Source of the DNA: Proteiniclasticum sp043951855
GTDB lineage: Bacteria; Bacillota; Clostridia; Clostridiales; Clostridiaceae
Assembly (NCBI RefSeq): GCF_043951855.1
Contig: NZ_JBINJW010000002.1
Location: forward strand, 62,001-126,000
Reading direction: 5' to 3'
Length of the DNA stretch: 64,000 bases
In this document: in pieces, positions 16,342 through 25,149 of the stretch
How the letters are laid out: every line of letters starts with the position of its first letter
Numbering within the stretch: position 1 is the stretch's first letter
Notes under the pieces: generated by a model
Seen by the model: the letters and a program-made list of their open reading frames with translations, nothing else
Told to the model about the DNA's origin: nothing
Databases searched by the model: none
Translations under genes and position numbers: made by a program

Positions 16342-17358
16342 TTAAAATTCAATAAGCACTTTCAGCATGTTGGCAGCATTTTGATCAAAATCAGAGAATG
16401 CATGAGCAGCATCATCAAACTCGTATATATTTGTAATAATCTTCTCTAAATCAACTTTACCAGATTTGACGATGTCAATCAATTCAACAAAATCAGAAGT
16501 CAGCGCGTTTCTTGAACCATATACATTGAGTTCTTTTTTCTGGATAATCGTGAAGTTGAAGTCAAGATTCTTCTTTCCTACTCCAATGAGGACTACTCTT
16601 CCGCCAAATGTTGCTGCATCAATGCAGTTCTGGAAAGTAGATGGTAGACCAACTGCTTCGATTGTGACATCAAACCCGTTGCCATCTGTGATTTCAGCTA
16701 CACGCTTTTCAAAATTTTCAGGTGTATCATTAAGAACGGTTCCCTTCACGCCGAAATTCTTTGCAAACTCGAGTTTCTGCTCGGAAATATCGGAAATATA
16801 GACCTCTGCTCCAAATGATTTGGCTGCAATTGCTGCCAGCACGCCAATTGTGCCAGCTCCTACGATTAGCACCTTGTCATTTGCGTTCACAGAAGCTCTT
16901 TTCACACCATGAAAACTGATGCAGAACGGTTCTATGAGCGTCAATGTCTTTGGGGTTAACCCTTTCCCGTTAATGATTCGTTCAACAGGCATTGTAATGT
17001 ATTCAGCAAATCCACCTTCACGTTGAACGCCCATGGTCTGATTTGTTGTGCATGCATTCACTAGCCCTCTCTGACAGGAATAGCACTTCCCACAATTGAA
17101 ATAGGGATTTACAGTAACGTTCATGCCTGCTTCCAAGCCAAAGGAATTTTCACCGATTTCCACGATTTCAGCACTGAGTTCATGTCCTGGAGTTCTAGGA
17201 TATTCGAAATATGCGAATGTTCCCCTGTAGGATCCTAAATCGCTACCGCAGATTCCTCCATACAGTACCTTTAATAAGGCCTCTCCTTCTTTTGGTACTG
17301 GTCGGTTTATCTCTTTGATTTCAACTTCACCTGGTTTGTTTATAAATATTGCTTTCAT
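16342..17358 (-). CDS. Zinc-dependent sugar-acid/polyol dehydrogenase (MDR family)
   Basis: The 338-residue medium-chain dehydrogenase has catalytic zinc ligands in GGICGSD and PGHE, the structural zinc cysteines in NCGKCYSCQRGLVNAC, and a Rossmann motif VGAGTIGVLAA (about 167-177). It resembles LgoD/RspB-type enzymes that oxidise L-galactonate or L-gulonate at C5 to tagaturonate or fructuronate. That would feed the neighbouring UxaE/UxaB steps, but the substrate is inferred from context only. It is last in an AT-richer cassette with a TRAP transporter and a GntR regulator. An operator-like box shared with the dctP promoter lies just upstream, so it may also have its own promoter. Confidence 0.9.
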   Translation of the reverse strand: MKAIFINKPGEVEIKEINRPVPKEGEALLKVLYGGICGSDLGSYRGTFAYFEYPRTPGHELSAEIVEIGENSFGLEAGMNVTVNPYFNCGKCYSCQRGLVNACTTNQTMGVQREGGFAEYITMPVERIINGKGLTPKTLTLIEPFCISFHGVKRASVNANDKVLIVGAGTIGVLAAIAAKSFGAEVYISDISEQKLEFAKNFGVKGTVLNDTPENFEKRVAEITDGNGFDVTIEAVGLPSTFQNCIDAATFGGRVVLIGVGKKNLDFNFTIIQKKELNVYGSRNALTSDFVELIDIVKSGKVDLEKIITNIYEFDDAAHAFSDFDQNAANMLKVLIEF

Positions 17359-17384
17359 TATTTCCTCCTCGCATCTTGTATTTA

Positions 17385-17396
17385 TGTTGTATACAT
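17385..17396 (-). promoter_or_regulatory. Operator-like box upstream of the dehydrogenase gene
   Basis: TGTTGTATACAT on the plus strand is identical over 12 bases, and in the same orientation, to the box at 20395-20406 in the dctP promoter of the same cassette. It lies 27 bp before the ATG. It likely binds the cassette's GntR-family regulator. Confidence 0.6.
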
Positions 17397-17445
17397 CTGA
17401 AGATAAATAAGAATTATGAGAGGGAGTGTCCTCCCCTACTCATAA

Positions 17446-18729
17446 TCAGTATATCAGATTCACTAATCCCATTGAAAAGAATGGTACATAAGTTACCAGT
17501 AACAGTACTACAAATAATAACCCGTAAAATGGTACTGCTTCTTTAATAAAGTCTTTTGTCTTACATCCTGTGATTCCACATGTGACGAACATCAGTGTAC
17601 CCATAGGTGGAGACAATGCTCCGATCGCATTGTTGAAAATGTAGATCATCGCAAAATGTATCTCATTGATTCCAAATGCCGCAGCAATCGGTGCCAGCAG
17701 CGGTACAAGAATAATCATGGAAGCATTTCCTTCAATGAACATACCTACTATCAGAAGGAAGATGTTCACAACAAATAGAAATACGTACTTGTTGCTTATT
17801 GTTGTTATCAGCCATTCTGCCAGCTGTTGTGGTATTCTTTCTTTTGTCAGCACCCATGAGAAAACACTTGCAGCAGCTACGATAAGCATGATACCTGATG
17901 TGGAGCTGACAGTCTCTTTAATTGAGAGCGCAGCTTTCTTAAAGTCCAGTTCCTTATAAGCGATTCCCAAAATGATGGCTAAAAGAACAGCAAAGGATCC
18001 TGCTTCAGTCGCAGTGACTATGCCAGCTCTGATGGCGCCAATGATGGCAACTGGAATCAGCATAGGGAAAAATGCAGGTTTCGCTCCTTCAATAAATTCA
18101 GATGCAGTCAATCGATTCTCTCTAATTTTAGGATAATTTCTTCTTTTGGAAATAATTGCCACCACACTCATCAGTGCGAGACATAATAGAAGTCCGATGC
18201 CTATACCTGAGACAAATAGTTTTCCTATTGAGACATTTGCGATGCTTCCATATAAGATCATCGCTATTCCAGGCGGGATCAATGGAGTGATCATGGACGA
18301 TGTTGCTGTGATAACAGTCGAGAACGGCTTTGAAAAACCTTTCTTTTCCATTTCCGGTACAAGCATCTTCGCTTGCATTGCAGCATCTGCCAGGTTAGAA
18401 CCTGAAAGTCCTCCCATCAGCGTTGATAAGAGTACATTAACATGTCCTAGTCCACCTTTCATTCTACCAGTCAGCATGGATGCAAAATCAAAGATTCTTG
18501 ACGTCACACCGCTGTAGTTCATAAGTGACCCTAAAAGTACAAAGAATGGAACTGCCAGTAAGGAAATACTTTCTGTTCCTCCAATGGCCTGTTGTGCAAA
18601 TACAATGCTGTTCACTCCTGGAGTGAAAATGAAATACACCAGAGACGCACCCAATATGGCTATGTATACAGGAACTTTCAAAAAGAGCAATACAAGAAGT
18701 AAAACAAATATGATTGATACTAAGTCCAT
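17446..18729 (-). CDS. dctM: TRAP transporter large permease DctM (first system)
   Basis: The 427-residue protein is a 12-helix or so membrane transporter of the TRAP large-subunit family: IFVLLLVLLFLKVPVYIAILGAS at the N-terminus, GLSGSNLADAAMQAKMLVPEM, PLIPPGIAMILYG, and a C-terminal NNAIGALSPPMGTLMFVTCGI. It moves a carboxylate-containing substrate with sodium ions, using the DctP protein as receptor. Its start overlaps the dctQ stop (TAATG), which implies translational coupling. The likely cargo, judged from neighbours, is a sugar acid such as L-galactonate, L-gulonate or a hexuronate. Confidence 0.95.
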   Translation of the reverse strand: MDLVSIIFVLLLVLLFLKVPVYIAILGASLVYFIFTPGVNSIVFAQQAIGGTESISLLAVPFFVLLGSLMNYSGVTSRIFDFASMLTGRMKGGLGHVNVLLSTLMGGLSGSNLADAAMQAKMLVPEMEKKGFSKPFSTVITATSSMITPLIPPGIAMILYGSIANVSIGKLFVSGIGIGLLLCLALMSVVAIISKRRNYPKIRENRLTASEFIEGAKPAFFPMLIPVAIIGAIRAGIVTATEAGSFAVLLAIILGIAYKELDFKKAALSIKETVSSTSGIMLIVAAASVFSWVLTKERIPQQLAEWLITTISNKYVFLFVVNIFLLIVGMFIEGNASMIILVPLLAPIAAAFGINEIHFAMIYIFNNAIGALSPPMGTLMFVTCGITGCKTKDFIKEAVPFYGLLFVVLLLVTYVPFFSMGLVNLIY

Positions 18730-19232
18730 TATTTCTTTTCCTCCTTTACTGCTTCCACTTTCCTGTTATTGACGATAAATACACCTATGTAATTCACAAG
18801 CATAAGTACACAGGCTATTGGAACGATTCCATAAACAAGTGTATACGGAATCTGAAGTATACTTGTGGTTCTTTCACTGCTCTGGAATAAATCAAAATAT
18901 CCCATACTCTGATATAAAAGATATCCTATGGTTCCGATTACAATGACTGCGATGAAATATTCAATGATCTTCTGAACTTTCTCAGGTAAATATTCCACAA
19001 GAAGTTCCACGGCAACATGTCCACCTGCTCTGAATGCATATCCAGCTCCTAAAAAAACAACCCATACCTCGAGGAGGAGTTGAATCTCCTCCATCCAGGT
19101 AAATGGATTATTAAGAAAATATCTGGATAGTGCACCGAATAATGTGAGTGTAACCAAGACCACTAATGCAATACCTGCAATGATGATATCTAGATTAATA
19201 AGCCAGTTAAAGCCTACTCTTTTATTATTCAA
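18729..19232 (-). CDS. dctQ: TRAP transporter small permease DctQ (first system)
   Basis: The 167-residue protein has four predicted membrane helices and the DctQ landmarks ALSRYFLNNPFTWMEEIQLLLEVWVVFLGAGYAFRAGGHVAVE. It joins DctM to form the membrane part of the tripartite transporter. It follows dctP by 31 bp and overlaps the dctM start by one base. Confidence 0.94.
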   Translation of the reverse strand: MNNKRVGFNWLINLDIIIAGIALVVLVTLTLFGALSRYFLNNPFTWMEEIQLLLEVWVVFLGAGYAFRAGGHVAVELLVEYLPEKVQKIIEYFIAVIVIGTIGYLLYQSMGYFDLFQSSERTTSILQIPYTLVYGIVPIACVLMLVNYIGVFIVNNRKVEAVKEEKK

Positions 19233-19263
19233 TTTATTACACCAATCCTCTCAAATAATTAAA

Positions 19264-20325
19264 TTATTCTGCGCCCATGGCCTCTCTTACAGTTTCGTAT
19301 AAGCCGTCTGACCATCCGAATGTGTCACCAAGGTCATAGAATGACATTGCAGCTTCCTTGAATGCTTTCTGAGTAGCTTCGTCAACTTCAGTGACTGTCA
19401 CACCTTCGTCTTTGAATTTCTGCAGATAATCAGCTTCAGCAGCATCTACCAGATCATTGTTGTGGAATCCTGCTTCTTCTCCAGTTTCAACGAGAAGCTT
19501 CTGCTGTTCTGGTGTCAGGCTGTCAAAGAACATTGTTCCTGTTACCCATGTTGTAAAGTTCTTAACGTGAGCATCAAGTATAAGATACTTCGCTACTTCC
19601 TGGAACTTTCTGCCATAAAGAGTCGCAAGCGGATTTTCAACACCTGTGATTGTACCAGTAGTCAGTGCTTCGTATGTATCTCCCAGCGGAAGACCAACTG
19701 CAGTTGCACCCATTGCATTAAATCCTTCTGTCTGAATCTGATTGCTAGGTACTCTTACTTTAAGGCCTTTCAGATCATCAGGTCCATTAACTGGTGTAGT
19801 TGTCATGGTATGTCTGTCACCATATTTCCAGTTGGATGTAATAAGCTTCAGTCCTTTTTCTTCAAGAAGACCAGACTGTTCCTGATACCAGTCACTTTCT
19901 GTCAGTGTCCATGCCTGATCCCATGTGTCAAACAGGAATGGTCCGAATAAGATTCCAAAGTCCTTCACACCATAATCTGCATAGAATGCACCGTCTGCCA
20001 GTGTCATAACCGGTTCACCCAGCAGCATGGAGTCAATAAGTTCATTCTTGCTTCCCAGCTGACTGTCAGGATATAGAACGATCTTCATGGTTCCGTCTCC
20101 CTGTTCATCAACCAGTTGCTGCCATTTTTCAAGAGCTTGTCCAATTGGCTCTGACATGGAATTTTCAAAACCGATCTGAACCTCGACCACATCACCGGAT
20201 GGAGTTTCTGCTGGTGTTTCTGCAGGAGTCTCCCCTGGAGTCTCTTCTGGAGTTTCATTTGTTCCGCAAGCTGTAATTGATATAGCTAACATACTTGCTA
20301 AGACAATGGATAGAATTTTTTTCAT
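19264..20325 (-). CDS. dctP: TRAP transporter substrate-binding lipoprotein DctP (first system)
   Basis: From ATG 20325 (AGGGGGAA just upstream) the 353-residue product has a lipoprotein signal ending in ITAC (Cys at about 20), a linker rich in Thr, Glu and Pro, and the DctP fold: VQIGFENSMSEPIGQALEKWQQLVDEQ, LYPDSQLGSKNELIDSMLLGEPVM, and DLKGLKVRVPSNQIQTEGFNAMGATAVGLPLGDTYEALTTGTITGVENP, where the Arg in VRVP normally grips the substrate carboxylate. Being Gram-positive, the receptor is membrane-anchored instead of free. It is the first gene of the dctPQM operon. The frame extends further upstream but without a ribosome site. Confidence 0.95.
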   Translation of the reverse strand: MKKILSIVLASMLAISITACGTNETPEETPGETPAETPAETPSGDVVEVQIGFENSMSEPIGQALEKWQQLVDEQGDGTMKIVLYPDSQLGSKNELIDSMLLGEPVMTLADGAFYADYGVKDFGILFGPFLFDTWDQAWTLTESDWYQEQSGLLEEKGLKLITSNWKYGDRHTMTTTPVNGPDDLKGLKVRVPSNQIQTEGFNAMGATAVGLPLGDTYEALTTGTITGVENPLATLYGRKFQEVAKYLILDAHVKNFTTWVTGTMFFDSLTPEQQKLLVETGEEAGFHNNDLVDAAEADYLQKFKDEGVTVTEVDEATQKAFKEAAMSFYDLGDTFGWSDGLYETVREAMGAE

Positions 20326-20394
20326 GTTTGTTCCCCCTAAAATATAATTACACAAATACATTAAATCTCACGATGTGTTTACTTAAAGTATCCG

Positions 20395-20437
20395 TGTTGT
20401 ATACATGAATGATAATACTTTAAGAAACCGTTGTCAA
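20395..20437 (-). promoter_or_regulatory. Promoter and operator-like box of the first TRAP operon
   Basis: On the minus strand TTGACA (20437-20432) and TATCAT (20414-20409) are spaced by 17 bases. Two bases after the -10 comes the box ATGTATACAACA (20406-20395), whose plus-strand form TGTTGTATACAT recurs before the dehydrogenase gene. A regulator bound here would block transcription initiation. Confidence 0.65.
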
Positions 20438-20603
20438 TCGAAAACACTGTCTTTTAATTGAATTGAAACATTTCATTGAATTGACTGTAATAATTATTGA
20501 ATTGAAAATATATATGTTTTGAAAAAACGAACGTATCATACATTCCTGTCAATTAAACGGTCTCAATATAATTTTATCAAGTATTGACTGTTAAATATTA
20601 AAT

Positions 20604-21248
20604 TTACAGTTCCAGATTATATTCACTCAGCATCATCTTATAGCTGGCTTCTCTGGCTTTTTCTAAATGAATTTTCAGAGACTCCGCTGCTTCTTCATAT
20701 TTACTATCCAGTAGATATGAGATGATTTCATCATGTTCTGATACAGTGGTCTCAATTCTATATTCGACTTTCTGACCAGCTAGTATTCTAAGTCTCATAT
20801 TATGATCATAGATCGCTCTGACTGTATTGATCAGATAGATGTTCCCGGTCTGATTCACAAAATACATATGCAGCTCATCATCGATCTGATATGATTTTTC
20901 ATTGTTCTCAAAGTTCTTCATTTTATCCCAAAGGATTTTCAAGTAGTCTTTATCGATATTCATACCGTAATTTCTTAGTGCATAAGGTTCTATGAGAAGC
21001 CTCGTTTCATAAATCAGCTTTATGTCATTTAGTGTGATATCCTTGACCATTATTCCCTTTTTATAAACGACCTTAACAAGGTTATCCTGCTCCAGCCTAT
21101 TTATTGCTTCTCTTACGGGTGTTCTTGAACTATTGATTTCATCGCATATGATTTTTTCACTGATCATTTCATTTGGTGGATACTGGCCATATATTATCCT
21201 CTTTTTGATGTGTTCATATGCTTTATCGCTTAAACTGTTTCGACTCAT
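20604..21248 (-). CDS. GntR family (FadR/FCD subfamily) transcriptional regulator
   Basis: The 214-residue protein has an N-terminal winged helix (YEHIKKRIIYGQYPPNEMISEKIICDEINSSRTPVREAINRLEQDNLVKV, about 12-60) and a C-terminal all-helical FCD domain with an ELHMYFV segment that carries metal or ligand contacts. FCD regulators commonly sense hexuronates and related acids. It sits upstream of the dctPQM-dehydrogenase cassette, on the same strand, and is the obvious candidate to bind the TGTTGTATACAT boxes. Codon use and base composition are AT-rich like the rest of the cassette. Confidence 0.93.
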   Translation of the reverse strand: MSRNSLSDKAYEHIKKRIIYGQYPPNEMISEKIICDEINSSRTPVREAINRLEQDNLVKVVYKKGIMVKDITLNDIKLIYETRLLIEPYALRNYGMNIDKDYLKILWDKMKNFENNEKSYQIDDELHMYFVNQTGNIYLINTVRAIYDHNMRLRILAGQKVEYRIETTVSEHDEIISYLLDSKYEEAAESLKIHLEKAREASYKMMLSEYNLEL

Positions 21249-21324
21249 ACCATTCTCCTATTTTTGACTTTTACTTTATTCTACCATTTAAAATCTTTAT
21301 TATGAACATGTTATATAAATATGT

Positions 21325-21370
21325 AAAAAAATGAAGCCGCTTTCTCACCATGCAAGTACACGACTTCATT
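21325..21370 (-). terminator. Terminator of the uxuA-TRAP operon
   Basis: On the minus strand AATGAAG-T-CG and CG-G-CTTCATT pair around a loop of about 24 bases, followed by TTTTTTAC (21330-21325). It lies just past the stop of the YcxB-family gene at 21380. Confidence 0.75.
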
Positions 21371-21379
21371 TATGTCATT

Positions 21380-21850
21380 TTACTTTTTCAGATTGGAAAT
21401 CACGTAGTCATAGAGTGCATCCCGGTTCTTTCCGAGTACCTTGTTATTCAGGATATACCCTCTTGTGGCAGATGAATAGATCACCAGAAGCGTGGGATAT
21501 TTTACGACCCCTTTCATCTTCTTCCATCTTACCGTGGATTTCTCCTTGCCTGATTTCACATGGACACCCATCTCATCAAAGCCGATCTCCATGTCCTTCG
21601 GCATCCCGCTCACCTGTCTTTTTGCTCTTCTGTAGATCAGAAGCGGCTGGATCAGGGTGAAGAGTGACAATCCCAGAATCAGAAGCGCCCTCAGGTACCA
21701 GCTCACTTCTGACCAGTATTTTACAGTCAGTAGAGCCATGGCGGCAGTGAATATGACATTGATCAGTCCTGCCATGGACTTATAGATGCCATACATGGAC
21801 AGCTGCCATAGGTCCGACGCCTTGGTTTCATAATTAAACAGAAACTTCAT
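21380..21850 (-). CDS. YcxB-like membrane protein
   Basis: The 156-residue protein has two membrane helices near the N-terminus (about 25-45 and 50-72) followed by a cytoplasmic domain with EIGFDEMGVHVKSGKEKSTVRWKKMKGVVKYPTLLVIYSS and a closing LYDYVISNLKK. This is the layout of the YcxB family (PF14317-like), whose function is unknown. It follows dctM by 8 bp with AAGGAGC before the ATG and precedes the operon terminator, so it is probably co-transcribed with the second TRAP system. Confidence 0.8.
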   Translation of the reverse strand: MKFLFNYETKASDLWQLSMYGIYKSMAGLINVIFTAAMALLTVKYWSEVSWYLRALLILGLSLFTLIQPLLIYRRAKRQVSGMPKDMEIGFDEMGVHVKSGKEKSTVRWKKMKGVVKYPTLLVIYSSATRGYILNNKVLGKNRDALYDYVISNLKK

Positions 21851-21858
21851 AATGCTCC

Positions 21859-23154
21859 TTACTTAGCAAACAGAGACGGCAGCCACAGGCTGATCGCTGG
21901 AATGAAGGTAATAAGCATCAGCGTGACCAGCATGGCGATATAGAACGGAAGCGTCGCTTTGACGATCTTCTCCATGGGCTGCTTGCTCACCGCCGAACCG
22001 ATGAAGAGTACTGCTCCTACCGGTGGTGTAAGAAGACCGATACCACAGTTCAAGATGACCATTATACCGAACTGAATCGGTGTAAGTCCGATGGATACTG
22101 CGATAGGCAGAAGAATCGGCGTTGCGATCAGAATGATCGGTGCCATATCCATGATCATACCCAGAACCAGCAGAAGCAGGTTCAGAAGCAGTGCAATGAT
22201 GATCGGATTATCTGTTAACCCGATGATGGCATTGGAAGCCAGGGTAGGAACATGTAGCCTTGTCAGCATGAATCCGAAGATGCTGGATGTGGAAATCAGA
22301 ATCATGACGATGGATAGTGTGTTTACACAGTCTCCAAGGGCATTCCATACCCCTTTCCAGTCCAGACCCTTATAGATGAACACACTGACGATGAGGCTGT
22401 AGATAACTGCGATGGCCGCTGATTCAGTAGCCGTGAACACACCACCTACAACACCGAATACTACGATGAGTACCGCTGCCAGTGCCCAGAAGGAAGTCAG
22501 AAGCTGCTTCAAAAGACTTACGATGCTGAACTTGTCCCCCTTGGGGTAATTGCGCTTTACGGAAATGATGTAGGACATGATCATGAGGGAAACCGCCAGG
22601 ATCGCTCCAGGCAGGTATCCTGCAAGGAACAGGCTTCCTACGGAAATACCACCTGCTGTGGTTGCATAGATGACCATGTTATGACTGGGCGGAACCAGCA
22701 GTCCTTCCACAGAAGATGTGATGGTTACGGCAGTGGAAAAGTCCGCGTCGTATCCTTCGTCCACCATCATGGGAATCAGAATACTTCCTAAGGAAGCTGT
22801 ATCTGCTGCTGCAGAACCGGAAATCCCACCAAAGAAGTAGGATGCCACGATATTCACCATGGCCAGGCCACCGCGCATCCAGCCTACAAAGGAGTTGGCC
22901 AGAGCGATGAGTTTATCCGAAATTCCTCCCGAACCCATGAGTACACCCATGGTGATGAAGAAAGGAACCGCCATAAGACTGAAGGAGCTGATGCCCTTGA
23001 CCATCTGCTGCGCTATGGTTGTTAGAGGAAGACCCTCATACAGCAGTGTAAGCATGGAGGAAATGGCAACGGCGTAAGCGATGGGGAAACGAAGGAAAAT
23101 CATAACCAGAAAACTGCCTAAAAGAATCAGTATGGCCATATTCTGCTCACTCAT
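21859..23154 (-). CDS. dctM: TRAP transporter large permease DctM (second system)
   Basis: The 431-residue membrane protein has the DctM signatures: VMIFLRFPIAYAVAISS, GGISGSAAADTASLGSILIPMM, VPPSHNMVIYA, GVFTATESAAIAVIYSL and NCGIGLLTPPVGAVLFIGSAV. It forms the sodium-coupled channel part of the transporter. The start abuts the dctQ stop directly. Placed downstream of uxuA and a GntR regulator, its likely cargo is glucuronate, galacturonate or mannonate. It is clearly a different lineage from the first DctM in this window. Confidence 0.95.
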   Translation of the reverse strand: MSEQNMAILILLGSFLVMIFLRFPIAYAVAISSMLTLLYEGLPLTTIAQQMVKGISSFSLMAVPFFITMGVLMGSGGISDKLIALANSFVGWMRGGLAMVNIVASYFFGGISGSAAADTASLGSILIPMMVDEGYDADFSTAVTITSSVEGLLVPPSHNMVIYATTAGGISVGSLFLAGYLPGAILAVSLMIMSYIISVKRNYPKGDKFSIVSLLKQLLTSFWALAAVLIVVFGVVGGVFTATESAAIAVIYSLIVSVFIYKGLDWKGVWNALGDCVNTLSIVMILISTSSIFGFMLTRLHVPTLASNAIIGLTDNPIIIALLLNLLLLVLGMIMDMAPIILIATPILLPIAVSIGLTPIQFGIMVILNCGIGLLTPPVGAVLFIGSAVSKQPMEKIVKATLPFYIAMLVTLMLITFIPAISLWLPSLFAK

Positions 23155-23679
23155 CTATTTCCCCTCCTTTACAATAAAGAATCTTTTGGTGTGGTTGTAT
23201 ATGGATTCTATGAGGAACAGAATCATTGCTCCGCCTGCCAGAGGAATCGGGAAGTACATCCAGAATCTCGAAATGGACGGCATGCTGACATAGGTACCTC
23301 TTGAACCGATCTGCACGGCATACTGCCAGCCCACCACGAGCATGACGATGGCCAGTGCGAATACAAAAACATCTGATATGATATCCAGAACAATAAGTGC
23401 CTTTTCGGGTATATACTTGTCAAATGCAGTCATACGAATATGACTGTTCTTTCTGATGGCCAGCGCTGCTGCCAGCACAGCCATATAGGACATGGCGGAT
23501 AATACGACTTCTTCACTCCAGGCTGGATCGGGTATAAATTCAACATAACGCCCTGTGACAGCCATGGTAGTGATCAGTATGTCTATGATTAATAAGATCT
23601 TGCAGAGAAACAGCACAACATCGTAGATTGCGTCATAAGCTGGTTTGATCTTATCGAATTTCTCAAAAAAACTTGGCAT
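23155..23679 (-). CDS. dctQ: TRAP transporter small permease DctQ (second system)
   Basis: The 174-residue protein has about four membrane helices and DctQ landmarks: TTMAVTGRYVEFIPDPAWSEEVVLSAMSYMAVLAAALAIRKNSHIRMTAFDKY. AAGGAGG precedes the ATG. It is separated from dctP by 190 bp holding a hairpin terminator, so dctQM are expected to be made in smaller amounts than the binding protein. Confidence 0.94.
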   Translation of the reverse strand: MPSFFEKFDKIKPAYDAIYDVVLFLCKILLIIDILITTMAVTGRYVEFIPDPAWSEEVVLSAMSYMAVLAAALAIRKNSHIRMTAFDKYIPEKALIVLDIISDVFVFALAIVMLVVGWQYAVQIGSRGTYVSMPSISRFWMYFPIPLAGGAMILFLIESIYNHTKRFFIVKEGK

Positions 23680-23793
23680 ACCTTAACCTTACCTCCTTAA
23701 AAATATATGATGTGAGAGGGATTTCATTTGTGCTTCTTAAACAGATGAAAGAAGCGCACAAGGCGAATGGTTCACCTTATACTCTTCCTGATA

Positions 23794-23832
23794 AAAATAG
23801 TAGGACACAAAGGATGTGCTCCTTTGTGTCCT
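23794..23832 (-). terminator. Hairpin terminator between dctP and dctQM
   Basis: AGGACACAAAGG (23802-23813) and CCTTTGTGTCCT (23821-23832) form a perfect 12-bp stem with a seven-base loop, followed on the minus strand by ACTATTTTTATC. It lies 38 bp past the dctP stop. Partial read-through would give excess receptor over permease. Confidence 0.85.
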
Positions 23833-23869
23833 ACATCATCCTACACTTACTGTTAAATTACCTTAGAGA

Positions 23870-24955
23870 CTAAGGCTGCATGTCGAGGATCTGCTGGTAC
23901 AGGTCTTCAAATCCCTCTGTTTCAGCATCCACTACATCCTTGACAGCTGCCTGCCATGGAGCTGGATCTGTAACTTCAACAATGTTGATTCCTTCGTCCT
24001 TCAGACCCTGAAGTACTTCGTTTTCAGCTTCTTCGGAAATTTCTCTGTTGAACTGTGATGCATATTCTCCAGCTTCCATCAGGATATCCTGCTGTTCTGG
24101 TGTCAGGCTGTCCCATGCTTCATTTGTGATGATAACCTGGATTGCGCCAAGGGTATGACCATCAAGAATCATGTTAGGAGCAACTTCCTGGAATGCGTTG
24201 GATTTGTAGTTTGCGATTGGCTGTTCTGCTCCATCTACAACACCTGTCTGTAGCGCTGAATACAGTTCACCAAAGGATACTACTGTAGGTGATGCGCCAA
24301 GTCCGTTGACCATACCATTCATGACTGGGTCATTGGAAACTCTCAGCTTCATGCCAGCAAGGTCTTCAATGCTGTTTACTGGGTCCACTGTGAAGAAATG
24401 ACGGAAACCTTCTTCTCCATAGAATAGTCCTCTTACGCCTGTTCCATTTTCAAATGGTTCAAGAAGGAAGTCAGGAGCTAAATCGGATGTAGCAAAGTTC
24501 CAGAAATGTTCTCTGTTGACAAATGTGTAAGGGATGGATAGAAGCTTGGACTTTTCTCCACCGTATGAGGTAAGCGCGAAGGCTGAGATACGGGACATAT
24601 CAATTGTTCCGCCTCCACCAAGCATGGTGTCGAGTACATCGTTTTCCGATCCCAGAACACCTGAAGCCTGAATTTCGATGGTGATCTTTCCATTGGAAAG
24701 TTCTTCAACCTTTTCTTTGAACGCTGTATCTGTCTGTCCTACGATGGTGTCCAGTGGGTTAACTTCAGCATAGACTAAAGTAACTTCAGGCATATCATCG
24801 GCAGGTTCTTCTTCTGATGGTTCTTCCTCTGATGGTTCTTCTGCTGGAGTCTCATCAGGAGTTTCTGGTGTTTCTGGTGTGGAAAGTCCACATCCTGCAA
24901 AGAAAGCTACTAGTACCAGACTGGATAATGTTGCTAGAATTTTTTTCTTGTTCAT
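23870..24955 (-). CDS. dctP: TRAP transporter substrate-binding lipoprotein DctP (second system)
   Basis: The 361-residue protein starts with a lipoprotein signal ending FFAGC (Cys at about 22), a low-complexity Pro/Glu/Thr linker with two EEPSEEEPS-like repeats, then the DctP fold: VLGSENDVLDTMLGGGGTIDMSRISAFA, MKLRVSNDPVMNGMVNGLGASPTVVSFGELYSALQTGVVDGAEQP. The Arg of LRVS is the expected carboxylate ligand. It acts outside the membrane as receptor. AGGGGG precedes the ATG. It follows gntR by 194 bp. Confidence 0.95.
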   Translation of the reverse strand: MNKKKILATLSSLVLVAFFAGCGLSTPETPETPDETPAEEPSEEEPSEEEPADDMPEVTLVYAEVNPLDTIVGQTDTAFKEKVEELSNGKITIEIQASGVLGSENDVLDTMLGGGGTIDMSRISAFALTSYGGEKSKLLSIPYTFVNREHFWNFATSDLAPDFLLEPFENGTGVRGLFYGEEGFRHFFTVDPVNSIEDLAGMKLRVSNDPVMNGMVNGLGASPTVVSFGELYSALQTGVVDGAEQPIANYKSNAFQEVAPNMILDGHTLGAIQVIITNEAWDSLTPEQQDILMEAGEYASQFNREISEEAENEVLQGLKDEGINIVEVTDPAPWQAAVKDVVDAETEGFEDLYQQILDMQP

Positions 24956-25149
24956 TTTGTCCCCCTATAATTTTTATATTTTTAATTGGTAACAATAATA
25001 ATGTGTGTTCCCTTAAGATGATTCTTCCGGAAACCGCTTCTTCCTTTCCCACTGACTCCAGGCACCACCTCCTATATCGGCTTCTGCTATATAAAGAAAA
25101 GATTTTCCTTACATACACTTGATTGACTTTCAAACTTTCAACCGGCATT

